From positions 24,680 to 88,679 of the IMG/VR virus record IMGVR_UViG_3300028392_000049: a DNA stretch of 64,000 nucleotides. One strand, 5' to 3'. A model generated the notes under the pieces. The model searched no databases, was not told where the DNA came from, and was given only the letters and a program-made list of their open reading frames with translations. The position numbers and the translations under genes are program-made. The stretch's first letter is position 1; each line of letters opens with the position of its first letter. This document shows positions 7,390-15,857 of the stretch, one piece after another. The stretch comes from a virus.

Positions 7390-7860
7390 TTAGCTAACAG
7401 CACGTTGTTTAAGTTTAGCAGATTCTCTGTATTGATGTTTTCTGGCTTTCATATACTCAGCTTTTTTAGCCTTGCATGGAGCACATGGGCAATTACGTTT
7501 ACCTGAGTTTCCTCCGCCGTGCTCTACTGATTCAAGATCCCCTTCTGCGTAACTTTTTTTAATGTGGCACTCTTTACAGAGCACTTGACATTTAGCAAGC
7601 TCTGCTTGAACTTTAGCTTCACTGCCACCCCCAATAATTTTTCCTATTTCATAGGTTTTATTATTGGCATCAATGTGATCTAATTCAAGACTTTCAATCG
7701 ATCCACAATGAGCACACTGACTACCCAAAGCTTTAATGGCTGCGTCTCTACGTTTTTTATAGCGAAGCCTTTGGTATTCCTTCATATAATTGTTATAACA
7801 AGTACGACATTTACCCGAATTGATTGCGGGCTCTGTTGTGCAGAGGGAGCATATTTTCAT
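7390..7860 (-). CDS. HNH endonuclease
   Basis: A 156-residue protein. An N-terminal zinc knuckle (CSLC ... CRTC) is followed by the HNH core: CAHCG near residue 50, the metal-binding LDHID near residue 63, and CQVLCKECH near residue 95. A basic Cys-containing tail (CPCAPCK) follows. The ATG at 7860 has AAGG upstream at seven bases; a GTG two codons earlier is less likely. It abuts the tRNA cluster, a common place for homing-type nucleases, but being outside any intron it may equally be a free-standing nicking enzyme. Confidence 0.85.
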   Translation of the reverse strand: MKICSLCTTEPAINSGKCRTCYNNYMKEYQRLRYKKRRDAAIKALGSQCAHCGSIESLELDHIDANNKTYEIGKIIGGGSEAKVQAELAKCQVLCKECHIKKSYAEGDLESVEHGGGNSGKRNCPCAPCKAKKAEYMKARKHQYRESAKLKQRAVS

Positions 7861-7878
7861 GCCCACACCTTAGCATAA

Positions 7879-8061
7879 CTATTCCTGGTCGCGCAAACCG
7901 ATGGTAATGAGCCACATGACTAGTGTAAATAGGATAGCTGCACCTACTACGGTTTTAGCACTACCATCAAGAACACACCAAGCAATGAACATACCTAATA
8001 GTGTCCATAGCTGATTTAAGGTTTCAATAAAGGCATTAGCAAACCATTTAAGAAGACTCAT
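7879..8061 (-). CDS. small membrane protein
   Basis: A 60-residue protein with two hydrophobic stretches (WTLLGMFIAWCVL and VVGAAILFTLVMWLITIGL) joined by a short DGSAK turn and ending RDQE. It overlaps the upstream secreted-protein gene by 14 nt, so the two are coupled. A hairpin membrane topology suits a holin or holin-accessory role, but size and topology alone do not prove it. Confidence 0.55.
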   Translation of the reverse strand: MSLLKWFANAFIETLNQLWTLLGMFIAWCVLDGSAKTVVGAAILFTLVMWLITIGLRDQE

Positions 8062-9334
8062 GGTTTACCCCTCTAACGTTAGATGTTACTGATGATGTGG
8101 TTGGAGCCCTGCGAACCAAAGTAACCGCCGAAGTTCCAGCAATAATCTGAGTAACAACAACAGATGGAATGATAGCCCGCTGTGATTGCTTACGCTGAGC
8201 AGGTGTCATATCTGCACCGATATTCATGATGGCTGTAGCGAATTGTCCTGGCCTAGAAAAAAGAGCGTTAATTAAGTCCGAAGGGCTATTAAATAATTGA
8301 AGTGCTTGGGCCACTGTGACTGTAAGCTCAACTCCATTAGACAAAACCATAACTGCATCTACGTTGTTTAAGTTAGGATCTGAGGCTTGGCATACATCTG
8401 TGGCATTATCAAGATCTTCAGTATGCCCATCCCAGAATAAGTTATATCGCTGAGTTGCCGTCCAGCTAACTTCAGAATTATCTATAGGGCTATTACCTGT
8501 ACAAGGAACTTGTCTGGTCTCCACTGTAGGTGCGGGTATAGGGAATGTTGGAATAGCAGCAATACATGCAGCAGCTACCGTGTCAATGTCAACCGTATGG
8601 TTATCCCAGTATAAGTAGTAATGCTGATCAGCCGTACCATCTACTTGAGCCTGAGTGTACGGATTAGTCCAAGTGCATTGAACAGTACGAGTCTGAATGG
8701 TTGGGGCTGGTTCTGGGGAACACGTCTGATCTACGGGAATTACTGAGTTGTCCCAGCAAGTGTGGGTCTCTACAGGGCGGCCACCATTGACAGCAAACGT
8801 GCTGCTAATGGGAACAATAGCTTGACCTGATTGGAAACGAATACCACGACGTAGTGTGTTTGGAAGCGGTCCTGAAGAAGTTACTTCTCCATCCCATCCG
8901 CCATTAGCATAGCGGGTTACATGAAGTTCAATGTAAGTTAAAGTACCCGAGTCACTTGGGTATGGTCGAACAGCCCACTGAACGCAGAGCGTATTGGCTG
9001 TGGTTCCGTAACGTAAGTAAGCACCAGTACCCCAAGTTACCCAGTCATTACCTGCAACAGAAATGCTAGGAGTCTGCGGGTAATCCCAGTAAGTACCATC
9101 AGAGATCCCAAATGACAATAGACCATTAATGCTGGCGTAAACATTGGTGTAGCTAGTATTGCCAAGATTAAGGTTAAATGGTAGATGCATCTGAAAAGAT
9201 GAATCGTCTCCTGCTGGGAATGTGGTGCTATCACATACAAAAGTAGAGGTGTTTGCTTGAGCAGGTGTTACTAATGGTGCAAACCCAATTAAAGCAAAAA
9301 CGCTTAGGGAAGCAAAAATTTTAAAAAGTTTCAA
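8048..9334 (-). CDS. secreted repeat protein with nidogen-like beginning
   Basis: A protein of 428 residues from a TTG at 9334 (GGAAGAG eight bases upstream), giving a clean signal peptide MKLFKIFASLSVFALIGF...AQA. The mature N-terminus (NTSYTNVYASINGLLSFG ... W) recalls nidogen/NIDO-type extracellular domains. Two related 40-residue repeats follow (RTVQCTWTN ... YYLYWDNHTVDIDTV and RQVPCTGNS ... YNLFWDGHTEDLDNA), each with a paired cysteine. The C-terminus is hydrophobic then Thr/Ser-rich. It would be exported or displayed on the host surface. Superinfection or adhesion functions are speculation. It lies downstream of a terminator. Confidence 0.6.
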   Translation of the reverse strand: MKLFKIFASLSVFALIGFAPLVTPAQANTSTFVCDSTTFPAGDDSSFQMHLPFNLNLGNTSYTNVYASINGLLSFGISDGTYWDYPQTPSISVAGNDWVTWGTGAYLRYGTTANTLCVQWAVRPYPSDSGTLTYIELHVTRYANGGWDGEVTSSGPLPNTLRRGIRFQSGQAIVPISSTFAVNGGRPVETHTCWDNSVIPVDQTCSPEPAPTIQTRTVQCTWTNPYTQAQVDGTADQHYYLYWDNHTVDIDTVAAACIAAIPTFPIPAPTVETRQVPCTGNSPIDNSEVSWTATQRYNLFWDGHTEDLDNATDVCQASDPNLNNVDAVMVLSNGVELTVTVAQALQLFNSPSDLINALFSRPGQFATAIMNIGADMTPAQRKQSQRAIIPSVVVTQIIAGTSAVTLVRRAPTTSSVTSNVRGVNHESS

Positions 9335-9406
9335 TGCTAATTCTCTTCCTAGACTCAATATTAATTCTACAAGACTTAAGGCGGATAATCAGGGCTTAGG
9401 AATACG

Positions 9407-9438
9407 AAAAGCCCCCTACCTATGAGGCAAGGGGCTTT
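9407..9438 (-). terminator. intrinsic terminator after the transglycosylase gene
   Basis: AAAGCCCC at 9408-9415 pairs with GGGGCTTT at 9431-9438, with an inner CCT/AGG stem, and on the minus strand ends in GGGCTTTT. It separates the transglycosylase gene from the secreted-protein gene. Confidence 0.7.
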
Positions 9439-9502
9439 AAGTTCATCGGTCTAGGATGTAATTTTATTATACACCTTTTACCGAATCGGAGTGTTATTTC
9501 GT

Positions 9503-9967
9503 CTAGTACCAGTGATGGCTTTTCCAAAAGCCCCACGCTTGACAAGGGCTGCCATAGCGATTCTTAACGTATTTTAAACCCCAAGCAATTTGAGTATGGG
9601 GATTAGTTTTCCAGTCTTTACCCGCGCTTGCCATTTTACTCCCTGGCAATGCTTGTGGGATGCCGTGGGCACCCGAAGGATTATGCGCGTTTACGCGCCA
9701 TCCACTTTCTTTATTCCATAAGGTAACAAGACAAGAATATTCTTGTCCGCACCAGCCGTACTGTGTAGCCATGTAATACTGAGCGGCTGCTCTGTTGTAG
9801 TTTGGCGTGGCGTACGGTAACCGTAGTCCTGCCCGAGATGCCGTTGTAGCGGAATCTTGACAGGATGTTATATGGGTCTTTGCTTGACTCTGGGCAATGG
9901 GTAGCGATACGAGCAAGCTCGCAAGAAGCGCCACTGCGGGAGTCAGGCGTAGTAACTTGCCTAACAT
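9503..9967 (-). CDS. secreted lytic transglycosylase (SLT/Rpf-like)
   Basis: A 154-residue protein with a signal peptide (MLGKLLRLTPAVALLASLLV ... AQSQA) and a single soluble lytic transglycosylase-like domain. LWNKESGW supplies the catalytic glutamate (near residue 87), and the fold signatures NPSGAHGIPQALPGSKM and AWGLKYVKNRYG follow. Cysteines near CQDS, CGQEYSC and PCQAW may form disulfides outside the cell. It cleaves the peptidoglycan glycan strand and may assist entry, lysis or remodelling of neighbouring cells. It is Sec-exported without needing a holin, which is unusual for a main endolysin. Confidence 0.85.
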   Translation of the reverse strand: MLGKLLRLTPAVALLASLLVSLPIAQSQAKTHITSCQDSATTASRAGLRLPYATPNYNRAAAQYYMATQYGWCGQEYSCLVTLWNKESGWRVNAHNPSGAHGIPQALPGSKMASAGKDWKTNPHTQIAWGLKYVKNRYGSPCQAWGFWKSHHWY

Positions 9968-10001
9968 GAACTTCTAGCCTAGCAGACGTCTATCGGCGTG
10001 T

Positions 10002-11588
10002 CTAAACTGAAGTGTTAGCGACAAATGCCCTAAGAGAACCAAGAGTCAAGTCCACTCCACCCTTGTCATCAATGCCTTCGCCATCCATAACTGCATTGGC
10101 TACTGAGTTTTTTTGTTGCAAAGCGTCGTGTTGCCGTACTTCAATAGACCCATTAACTAAAAAATCTTGAATAACAATGGTTGCCCAAGTTGAAGACGCT
10201 CGTTTAATTCTTCCGTTTCTTTGAGTAGCCAACCCACTAGACCACGGTAAGTCATAGTTTATAAGTAAGTTAGCAGCAGGGAGATCAACACCATAACCCC
10301 CAGCATCGCTGCTAACCAAAACTCTGATGTCTGGGTTAGTGTTAAAAGAAATTTTGTTATCTTCTTTTGTTTTAGCATCTATACGTCCTGTGTATATAAG
10401 AGTTCGGTCAGCGCCGAGTCTTTCTTGGATAATGCTTACCATGTCAACGTAAGTAGCAAAAATAACTACCTTGTTGTCAGGCCTTTGATCAAGAAAATCT
10501 GTAACGTATTCAATAAGCATGTTAAGTTTAGGGGACGATGTGACGCCGTCCAGTATTCCTGAGTCTACCAAGTCATATGCATATTGTGAACCATCAGGGC
10601 CAAGATCGGCAAACTTTTCCGCACTGGTACGGATAAGATCGGGGTGGGAACACAACATTTTAAGCGCCCCTACTTTAGACATAATAGCTCCGCGCAGTTC
10701 GTCAGCCTGTCCGCCGCGTTGATTTTCAAACCCATAGTGAGCAAGCATATTAAATGAAGAGCCAAACAGAGCCTGTGCGTTATCCAAATCATAAAGCAAG
10801 TCGTTAACAATTTTGCTGTATACCTTGGCAGCTTTTCTATCAAAATGAACAAGAAAAGGATCTTTATGAATAGAGTCAGGAAGGTAAGGAGCTACGTCAG
10901 CGTCTTTCTGCGACTTGCGGACAGACGCCTCTTTCATCTTGGTGTGTAGTACAGGCAGATTTCGGTAGCGCTCTACACCACCCCAGGTGTTTCGTACAAT
11001 AAAAGTCTGGTCAAAGATATCAAAACGACCAAGAACGCTTTGGTCTACAAACTGCATAATGGAGTACAACTCTTCAGGCTTACCGTTTTCAATCGGCGTA
11101 CCTGTAAGAGCAAACTTGATAGGAGCATTGGCTAATTTTTTAACTTGCTTTGAACGTTTAGACTTAAACGACTTGATGGCTGTAGCTTCGTCTAACACCA
11201 CAAAAGATCTTGGTAACTTTTTGACTATGTCCCAGTCGTTAACTACCTGTTCGTAGTTCATGATGATGTAGTCAACGCCAGACATCTCCCAGTCCATAGC
11301 CTCAGCGTATTGAGCATGTCGTTGCTTAGGAGTTCCATCAATAACGATAGCTTTAGAGGTTCCCCCCGTAAATTTTTCTATGGAGTTAGACCATTGATAT
11401 TTTAAACTTGATAGGCAAACAACTAAACCTGGCCCAGCAATCTTGTCTTCTTGCTGTAGTCGCTCTATTGCAGCAATGGTGAGGACCGTCTTACCTAAAC
11501 CTAAGTCATATGCAACGAGCATCTTCTGCTGTTCGCACATTCGATCTACGGCCTCTACTTGGTAGGGCAGAAGTGTACCTGTAAACAT
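10002..11588 (-). CDS. SNF2-type DNA helicase/translocase
   Basis: A 528-residue SF2 ATPase. Walker A DLGLGKTVLTI near residue 28, motif II VLDEAT near residue 132 (DEAT instead of DEAH), motif III ALTGTPIENG near residue 160. The second RecA-like lobe carries VVIFATYVDM, SSDAGGYGVDLPAANLLI and motif VI QRNGRIKR. The order and spacing match SNF2/RapA-like phage helicases involved in remodelling or recombination. It stands between a terminator at 11606 and the transglycosylase gene. Confidence 0.9.
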   Translation of the reverse strand: MFTGTLLPYQVEAVDRMCEQQKMLVAYDLGLGKTVLTIAAIERLQQEDKIAGPGLVVCLSSLKYQWSNSIEKFTGGTSKAIVIDGTPKQRHAQYAEAMDWEMSGVDYIIMNYEQVVNDWDIVKKLPRSFVVLDEATAIKSFKSKRSKQVKKLANAPIKFALTGTPIENGKPEELYSIMQFVDQSVLGRFDIFDQTFIVRNTWGGVERYRNLPVLHTKMKEASVRKSQKDADVAPYLPDSIHKDPFLVHFDRKAAKVYSKIVNDLLYDLDNAQALFGSSFNMLAHYGFENQRGGQADELRGAIMSKVGALKMLCSHPDLIRTSAEKFADLGPDGSQYAYDLVDSGILDGVTSSPKLNMLIEYVTDFLDQRPDNKVVIFATYVDMVSIIQERLGADRTLIYTGRIDAKTKEDNKISFNTNPDIRVLVSSDAGGYGVDLPAANLLINYDLPWSSGLATQRNGRIKRASSTWATIVIQDFLVNGSIEVRQHDALQQKNSVANAVMDGEGIDDKGGVDLTLGSLRAFVANTSV

Positions 11589-11605
11589 AAGTTTACTCTA
11601 GCACA

Positions 11606-11633
11606 CAAAAAGCCCAGGCATAAAGCCTGGGCT
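11606..11633 (-). terminator. intrinsic terminator after the M23 peptidase gene
   Basis: A perfect 9-bp stem AGCCCAGGC/GCCTGGGCT with a 5-nt loop, followed on the minus strand by TTTTTG. It lies between the M23 peptidase stop and the helicase start. Confidence 0.85.
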
Positions 11634-11647
11634 GATTGCAGTAAAGG

Positions 11648-12073
11648 TTAAACCTTGAATAGAAAATCTGGGTTAAGATGACCATCCCAAGCCCAGTTAG
11701 CGGTCTTTTGAACTTCAAAGTGAAGGTGCTCACCAAAGACGTTGCCATCTTCTGGGTGCCCAGCGCGGCCGCCAGATTCACCAATGTGCTGACCCTTCTT
11801 AACGTGGTCACCGACTTTAACAAGAGCCTGCATTAAGTGTGCGTATACAGCCCAATACTTCTTACCAGCAACGTCATGCTCAACGATAAGCGAGTGTGTC
11901 CCAAAAGCAGCACCCCAAGTGCCAACTCCTACAACCTTACCGTCAGCAACTGCAAGTACATCTGTACCAGCTTTGCATGGAAAGTCACAGCCTTTATGGA
12001 CTCCGTGGGACCAAGCGTCCCCCTTTTCGCCATAGGGCGTTCCGATTTTTCCGCCTGCGATTGGTAATGCCAT
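11648..12073 (-). CDS. M23-family metallopeptidase endolysin
   Basis: A 141-residue protein consisting only of a peptidase M23 domain. The zinc ligands are in HKGCD (near residue 27) and EHLHFEV (near residue 114), with the beta-hairpin VKVGDHVKKGQHIGESG typical of the family. It hydrolyses peptide cross-links in peptidoglycan. There is no signal peptide or wall-binding domain, so export would need a holin. The ribosome site AGGAG overlaps the stop codon of the upstream 25-residue membrane peptide. Confidence 0.9.
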   Translation of the reverse strand: MALPIAGGKIGTPYGEKGDAWSHGVHKGCDFPCKAGTDVLAVADGKVVGVGTWGAAFGTHSLIVEHDVAGKKYWAVYAHLMQALVKVGDHVKKGQHIGESGGRAGHPEDGNVFGEHLHFEVQKTANWAWDGHLNPDFLFKV

Positions 12074-12081
12074 TGTGTCTC

Positions 12082-12159
12082 CTAGTGGTTATCAAAATAA
12101 AAAAGAATTGCTATGCCAGACATACAAGAAGCAAAAAACATAATATTAAAAAGAGTCAT
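12082..12159 (-). CDS. 25-residue membrane peptide
   Basis: An ATG overlapping the primase stop (ATGA) opens a 25-codon frame, M-T-L-F-N-I-M-F-F-A-S-C-M-S-G-I-A-I-L-F-Y-F-D-N-H, almost entirely hydrophobic, that ends in a TAG forming part of the M23 ribosome binding site. The perfect fit between two coupled genes supports translation. A single transmembrane span next to an endolysin suggests a lysis accessory peptide, but a simple coupling leader is possible. Confidence 0.45.
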   Translation of the reverse strand: MTLFNIMFFASCMSGIAILFYFDNH

Positions 12160-13091
12160 GCTGATGCCCCTAAGCCATAGCGAATTGAATGTACAGCTGA
12201 TTCTACACCATAAATGACTTCGGCTTTGCTCATTCCACCTATGTCTTTAGCATCAGTATGGCTGTAGTTAAAGAACCGTGCTTCCATTCCCAATTTGTTA
12301 ATAGTATCAAGGGATTTTGCTGAGCCTGTTAATCCTGCCTGGTCATTATCTAAAGCAAATATAATACTATCGGCTTTGGCAATGTAAGCCATCTGTTCAT
12401 CTGAGGTAAGGGCTCCGTAAATAGCCACTCCCCCTGAAAACCCAAGAGACTCTAGCCGAACCACATCTAGAGGAGACTCCACAACAATTATGTGACCTGA
12501 CACATATTTGTCATAGCCAAACATAGCTACGCTTTTCTTTATACCTGTTGGGTAGTTCTTAAATGACCTTGTTGCGTAGCCCTTCTCCTGCCAACCCATC
12601 AACTTACCTGTGCGTAACTCTCGCTGCGGGATAATCCAGTTGTTGTTTAAAGTATCCCAAAGCAACTCATGAAAGTCAGCCGCATAAGAAGTAAGGCCAC
12701 GAGACTTCAAAGCGTCTAAAGGTGGGCGAACAAAAGCCGATAACGATGCTTCGGAAATGTACTGTAAGTCTTCAAAGATCTCTGTTGGCTTTCTAATAGC
12801 GCGTTCAAACATTTCACTGAGTTCACCGCCATCGTTAAGCCATGACCTAGCCTCATCCCAGTCCTCGTATCCTTTCATGCGAGCAACTAGTGAAACAATG
12901 TTTCCCCGAAAATCGCAAGAAAAACAAATGTGTGCTCCAGTGTCATAGTTAATATACCAAGATGGGTTACGGTCTTGCTTACCTGTACGCTCTTCATGCA
13001 TGGGGCAAAAGCCCTGCACCTCAAAGCCATTAACGTTAACGTGTTCGATCCCAAGAGAATCAAGCACTCGTAGCATGTCGTCTTCGGTCAC
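12156..13091 (-). CDS. DnaG-like primase with CHC2-type zinc finger and TOPRIM
   Basis: A 311-residue protein. The zinc-binding N-terminus (CPMH near residue 29, CFSC near residue 55) is followed by a TOPRIM domain with VVESPLD near residue 201 and ALDNDQAG near residue 245. It is shorter than bacterial DnaG and lacks a helicase-interacting C-terminal domain. The GTG at 13091 overlaps the helicase stop (GTGA), with AAGG seven bases upstream. It synthesises RNA primers for the family A polymerase. Confidence 0.9.
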   Translation of the reverse strand: MTEDDMLRVLDSLGIEHVNVNGFEVQGFCPMHEERTGKQDRNPSWYINYDTGAHICFSCDFRGNIVSLVARMKGYEDWDEARSWLNDGGELSEMFERAIRKPTEIFEDLQYISEASLSAFVRPPLDALKSRGLTSYAADFHELLWDTLNNNWIIPQRELRTGKLMGWQEKGYATRSFKNYPTGIKKSVAMFGYDKYVSGHIIVVESPLDVVRLESLGFSGGVAIYGALTSDEQMAYIAKADSIIFALDNDQAGLTGSAKSLDTINKLGMEARFFNYSHTDAKDIGGMSKAEVIYGVESAVHSIRYGLGASA

Positions 13092-14317
13092 AGGTCATCC
13101 TTGTCTAACTCGCGAAAGTTTCCAGTTGCCCAATCCCATAACAAAGAAGTTTCCATTGGGCTAGTGTTACGACTTGCAAGAATCTTTAACAAACGAGTAT
13201 CATCTACATTCTCGTCTTCCTTTTGCAAAGCGTATGCTACGTCAGCGTCTTGTCCAAAAGATGATGAATAACCAATAGAGTCTAAGGTAACGTTACCATT
13301 CTTCATCTTCCAATTAAGAACCTGAGTAGAGATAACAATAGGAATCTGAAATTGCTGGGCAACATGCTTCAAGTTACGAGTAATGTTTGTCAAAGCAAGC
13401 GACGTATTGCGCTCCCCTGATTGCTCATCCGTCATAAGGTACACGCCATCAATAAACATAACGTCTGGCTGTAGTGATTGAATCTTGTTGGATATGCCTG
13501 AAATGGTATTAGCAGCAACGCTATCTGTAAGCCAAAACTTGTGACGCATCTGTTTCATACTACGAAGCTTTGCTTGGTAACGAGACTCTTCTTCGGCAGT
13601 CAAAGTTCCTGTGGTCAATCGATGATGAGACAAACGAGCACGCATAGCATCGTAACGATTAAGTTGTTCGTTGTTGTTCATCTCAAATGACTGGAACACG
13701 GGAACAGCACCATGCAAGTGAACGTTGTGCGCCCACTGCAAAAGCAAAGTTGACTTACCAGTTTTAGGTGGAGCAACTACAACGATCAACTGACCTGGTT
13801 GCATACCACTAGTGGCTTGGTCAATAGACGGAAAGCCTGTAGGAAGCCCACGAAGACCTCCTGGCAAAGCCTTGCGCTCAAGGTAATCGTCCCAACGCTT
13901 CTCGGCGTCAAGGGTAATATCTAAATCACTAGCTGCGGTAAGCCCGTCTTCATCCATACGAGCAATACCACGTTGAATTTTTCCAACGGCGCCCTCATGG
14001 TCTTGGCGAAGTTCTATATCAGTAATGGCTTCACGAAAAGCATTGTTAATTACGGCAACTCGGCGAGCCTCAACTACTTTGTCTAATAAATAATCAATGC
14101 TATCTGGGATAGTTTCAAACTTGTAAGTGGGAAAGTTATCAAGAATGACAGACTCGCTGGGGCACTCGTGGTACTGGGTGTAGTGGTTCTTAACAAAGTT
14201 CCACACACGCTTGTCATCATCGTTACCAAACCAAGTGTCTTTAACGCCACGCATAAACAGTGGAGATAAATCCCTATCAGCTAACGCTCGGCTTAGTAGT
14301 CGGTTTTCATAATTCAT
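13088..14317 (-). CDS. replicative DnaB-like helicase
   Basis: A 409-residue protein with a short N-terminal region and a RecA-fold motor: Walker A APPKTGKST near residue 185, FQSFEMNN, Walker B-like PDVMFIDGVYLM near residue 282, and VISTQVLNWK. These match the DnaB family of ring helicases. It unwinds the fork for the family A polymerase. It is coupled to the primase and separated by a few genes from the DnaC-like ATPase, which would load it. Confidence 0.9.
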   Translation of the reverse strand: MNYENRLLSRALADRDLSPLFMRGVKDTWFGNDDDKRVWNFVKNHYTQYHECPSESVILDNFPTYKFETIPDSIDYLLDKVVEARRVAVINNAFREAITDIELRQDHEGAVGKIQRGIARMDEDGLTAASDLDITLDAEKRWDDYLERKALPGGLRGLPTGFPSIDQATSGMQPGQLIVVVAPPKTGKSTLLLQWAHNVHLHGAVPVFQSFEMNNNEQLNRYDAMRARLSHHRLTTGTLTAEEESRYQAKLRSMKQMRHKFWLTDSVAANTISGISNKIQSLQPDVMFIDGVYLMTDEQSGERNTSLALTNITRNLKHVAQQFQIPIVISTQVLNWKMKNGNVTLDSIGYSSSFGQDADVAYALQKEDENVDDTRLLKILASRNTSPMETSLLWDWATGNFRELDKDDL

Positions 14318-14330
14318 TTAGTGCTCCCTT

Positions 14331-14726
14331 TTAAAAATCTATACCCAAACTACCGTACATCAATTGATGGGCTGGGTCAATTACTCCGATTACTTCTGGT
14401 CGATAAGGTAATTCAGCGACTAACTTCTTTGGAGAAGCATAGTGGTTATAGTACCTGAACGGATTGGTGCCCGCTCGGTCAATGTCGTTAAACAAAAGCT
14501 CTAGTTCTTTGTCATTAAATTCAAAAGAAATAAGTTCAAGGGTAACTCCTGCATGAGTAGTGTACACATAAAACTTATTTAAAAGAAACTTGTCATACCC
14601 AACATGCACGCTCTTTACAGGAAGTATTTTATATTTCTTTTCAATTACTGGTGTTTTAATAAATAAAATGTCTGCGTTTACAAGAACACGTTTAGGCATG
14701 TCATTGCTAATATCCCCTTTGTACAT
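14331..14726 (-). CDS. hypothetical protein in replication operon
   Basis: A 131-residue protein, not recognised. It is rich in Lys and hydrophobic residues in the first half and has a Tyr/Asp-rich C-terminus (YRPEVIGVIDPAHQLMYG). No membrane segments or known motifs were seen. It is flanked closely by the SWIM-type zinc protein and the DnaB-like helicase. Confidence 0.55.
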   Translation of the reverse strand: MYKGDISNDMPKRVLVNADILFIKTPVIEKKYKILPVKSVHVGYDKFLLNKFYVYTTHAGVTLELISFEFNDKELELLFNDIDRAGTNPFRYYNHYASPKKLVAELPYRPEVIGVIDPAHQLMYGSLGIDF

Positions 14727-14729
14727 AAT

Positions 14730-15041
14730 TTAACAGACCTCAATTTCCCCAAAATTAATTATGAATTCTCGAAAAGATTCAGCGGACTCTTTGGCCCGCT
14801 CAGCGTCTTCCTCTGTACAACGAGTTGAGATCTTTAAAGGATATACCCCATCATTTCCTTTAACTCTTGCAATTACAAACCGAGTGTGTATGCAAGTACC
14901 ACGACCTAGGTACCCAGGGCAGTTGCAAGAAAAAGTTTTATCTTTAGACAAGCTTACTTCAAACACGCCAAGACCTGGCGATGAGTTCTGACTTAGAAAA
15001 ATCTGGACAAGCCTAGAGTCTTCCATTATTTCCTCCATCAT
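14730..15041 (-). CDS. SWIM-type zinc-finger protein
   Basis: A 103-residue protein containing CNCPGYLGRGTCIH near residues 39-52, the CxCx(n)CxH arrangement of SWIM zinc fingers, which bind DNA or proteins in transposases and Rad51-paralogue partners. Before it is a beta-hairpin (FEVSLSKDKTFSC). The ATG overlaps the upstream AAA ATPase stop as ATGA. Expected to act with the helicase or primase; the specific partner is unknown. Confidence 0.62.
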   Translation of the reverse strand: MMEEIMEDSRLVQIFLSQNSSPGLGVFEVSLSKDKTFSCNCPGYLGRGTCIHTRFVIARVKGNDGVYPLKISTRCTEEDAERAKESAESFREFIINFGEIEVC

Positions 15042-15730
15042 TTGCGTAGGTCTCCTCTAATAGATTCTAGTTCAATTGTGACAAAAGCTTCATGTATAAA
15101 CGAACCAGTTGCTACCCCATACTCCGATTCCCAAGACTTAACGGGCAAATTTGTAGTCACTATAGTGGGAAGTCCGTTATTAAATCTGGTACGTAAAAGG
15201 TGATGGAGCACTGTGCTATTCCAACCACTAGCGGAAGTATGCTCCTTACCAACATCGTCGATAACAAGCACGCGTACGTTATACGCATCATGGTCGCATG
15301 CTCCGTGCATACCTAAAAATAACCGCTCTTGCTCATCACTTGCTGAGTGTCCAATGATAGAACCATTCAAGTCAATTACTGAACTAAACGTGGTGAAATA
15401 GCAGGGCTTAATTAAAGAGTTTGCGTCCTCAACTGAAAAAGCTTCGGGAGCAAATGTACGAAGCATCTCTTGAATAATAGTTAAAGCAAAAGCAGTCTTA
15501 CCTTGACCAGGCTTGCCTACAAGAAGTAGACCCTTACCACACGCAAGCGCACCCTCAGCACGAATGATATCTCCGCTCTCTACCTTAGACATCCAGCGCT
15601 TAACCTTGTCAAGGTCGCTAGGGGTAACATCCACGCAGTCTGCAAACTCCCAACCAAGTCTGGCTTTAGGAATACCTGCTGCTTGAACCCAAGTCTTACG
15701 GCGAACTGGTAAATCATTTATCTTTATCAT
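15038..15730 (-). CDS. DnaC-like AAA+ ATPase, probable helicase loader
   Basis: A 230-residue protein from the ATG at 15730, preceded by AAGGAG. Walker A LLVGKPGQGKTAF near residue 69, Walker B VLVIDDVGKE near residue 153, and the sensor I-like TIVTTNLPVKSW near residue 186 are typical of the DnaC/DnaI loader group. It would load the DnaB-like helicase encoded downstream. It overlaps the upstream small gene by 17 nt. Confidence 0.82.
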   Translation of the reverse strand: MIKINDLPVRRKTWVQAAGIPKARLGWEFADCVDVTPSDLDKVKRWMSKVESGDIIRAEGALACGKGLLLVGKPGQGKTAFALTIIQEMLRTFAPEAFSVEDANSLIKPCYFTTFSSVIDLNGSIIGHSASDEQERLFLGMHGACDHDAYNVRVLVIDDVGKEHTSASGWNSTVLHHLLRTRFNNGLPTIVTTNLPVKSWESEYGVATGSFIHEAFVTIELESIRGDLRK

Positions 15731-15857
15731 TGCTCTCCTTAGACAAATTTTCAATCCAAGCCTGCATCTTTTCCAAAGTCTGTTTGGTGATACCTGCTTC
15801 ACGCATCATACGCTCTTTCTCAGCTTCGTCAAGCCACGAATCCTTCATCTTACTCAT
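15714..15857 (-). CDS. 47-residue helical protein in replication operon
   Basis: A 47-residue charged, helical protein (MSKMKDSWLDEAEKERMMRE ...) starting inside the last codons of the winged-helix gene (8 nt overlap) and ending inside the start of the loader gene. The double overlap supports translation. No recognised family; probably a small partner of the initiator or loader. Confidence 0.55.
   Translation of the reverse strand: MSKMKDSWLDEAEKERMMREAGITKQTLEKMQAWIENLSKESNDKDK

Noticed and set aside
7142-7393. Plus-strand and minus-strand open frames across the tRNA cluster
   Set aside because: They are by-products of tRNA and tmRNA-like genes; no ribosome site or protein motif supports them.
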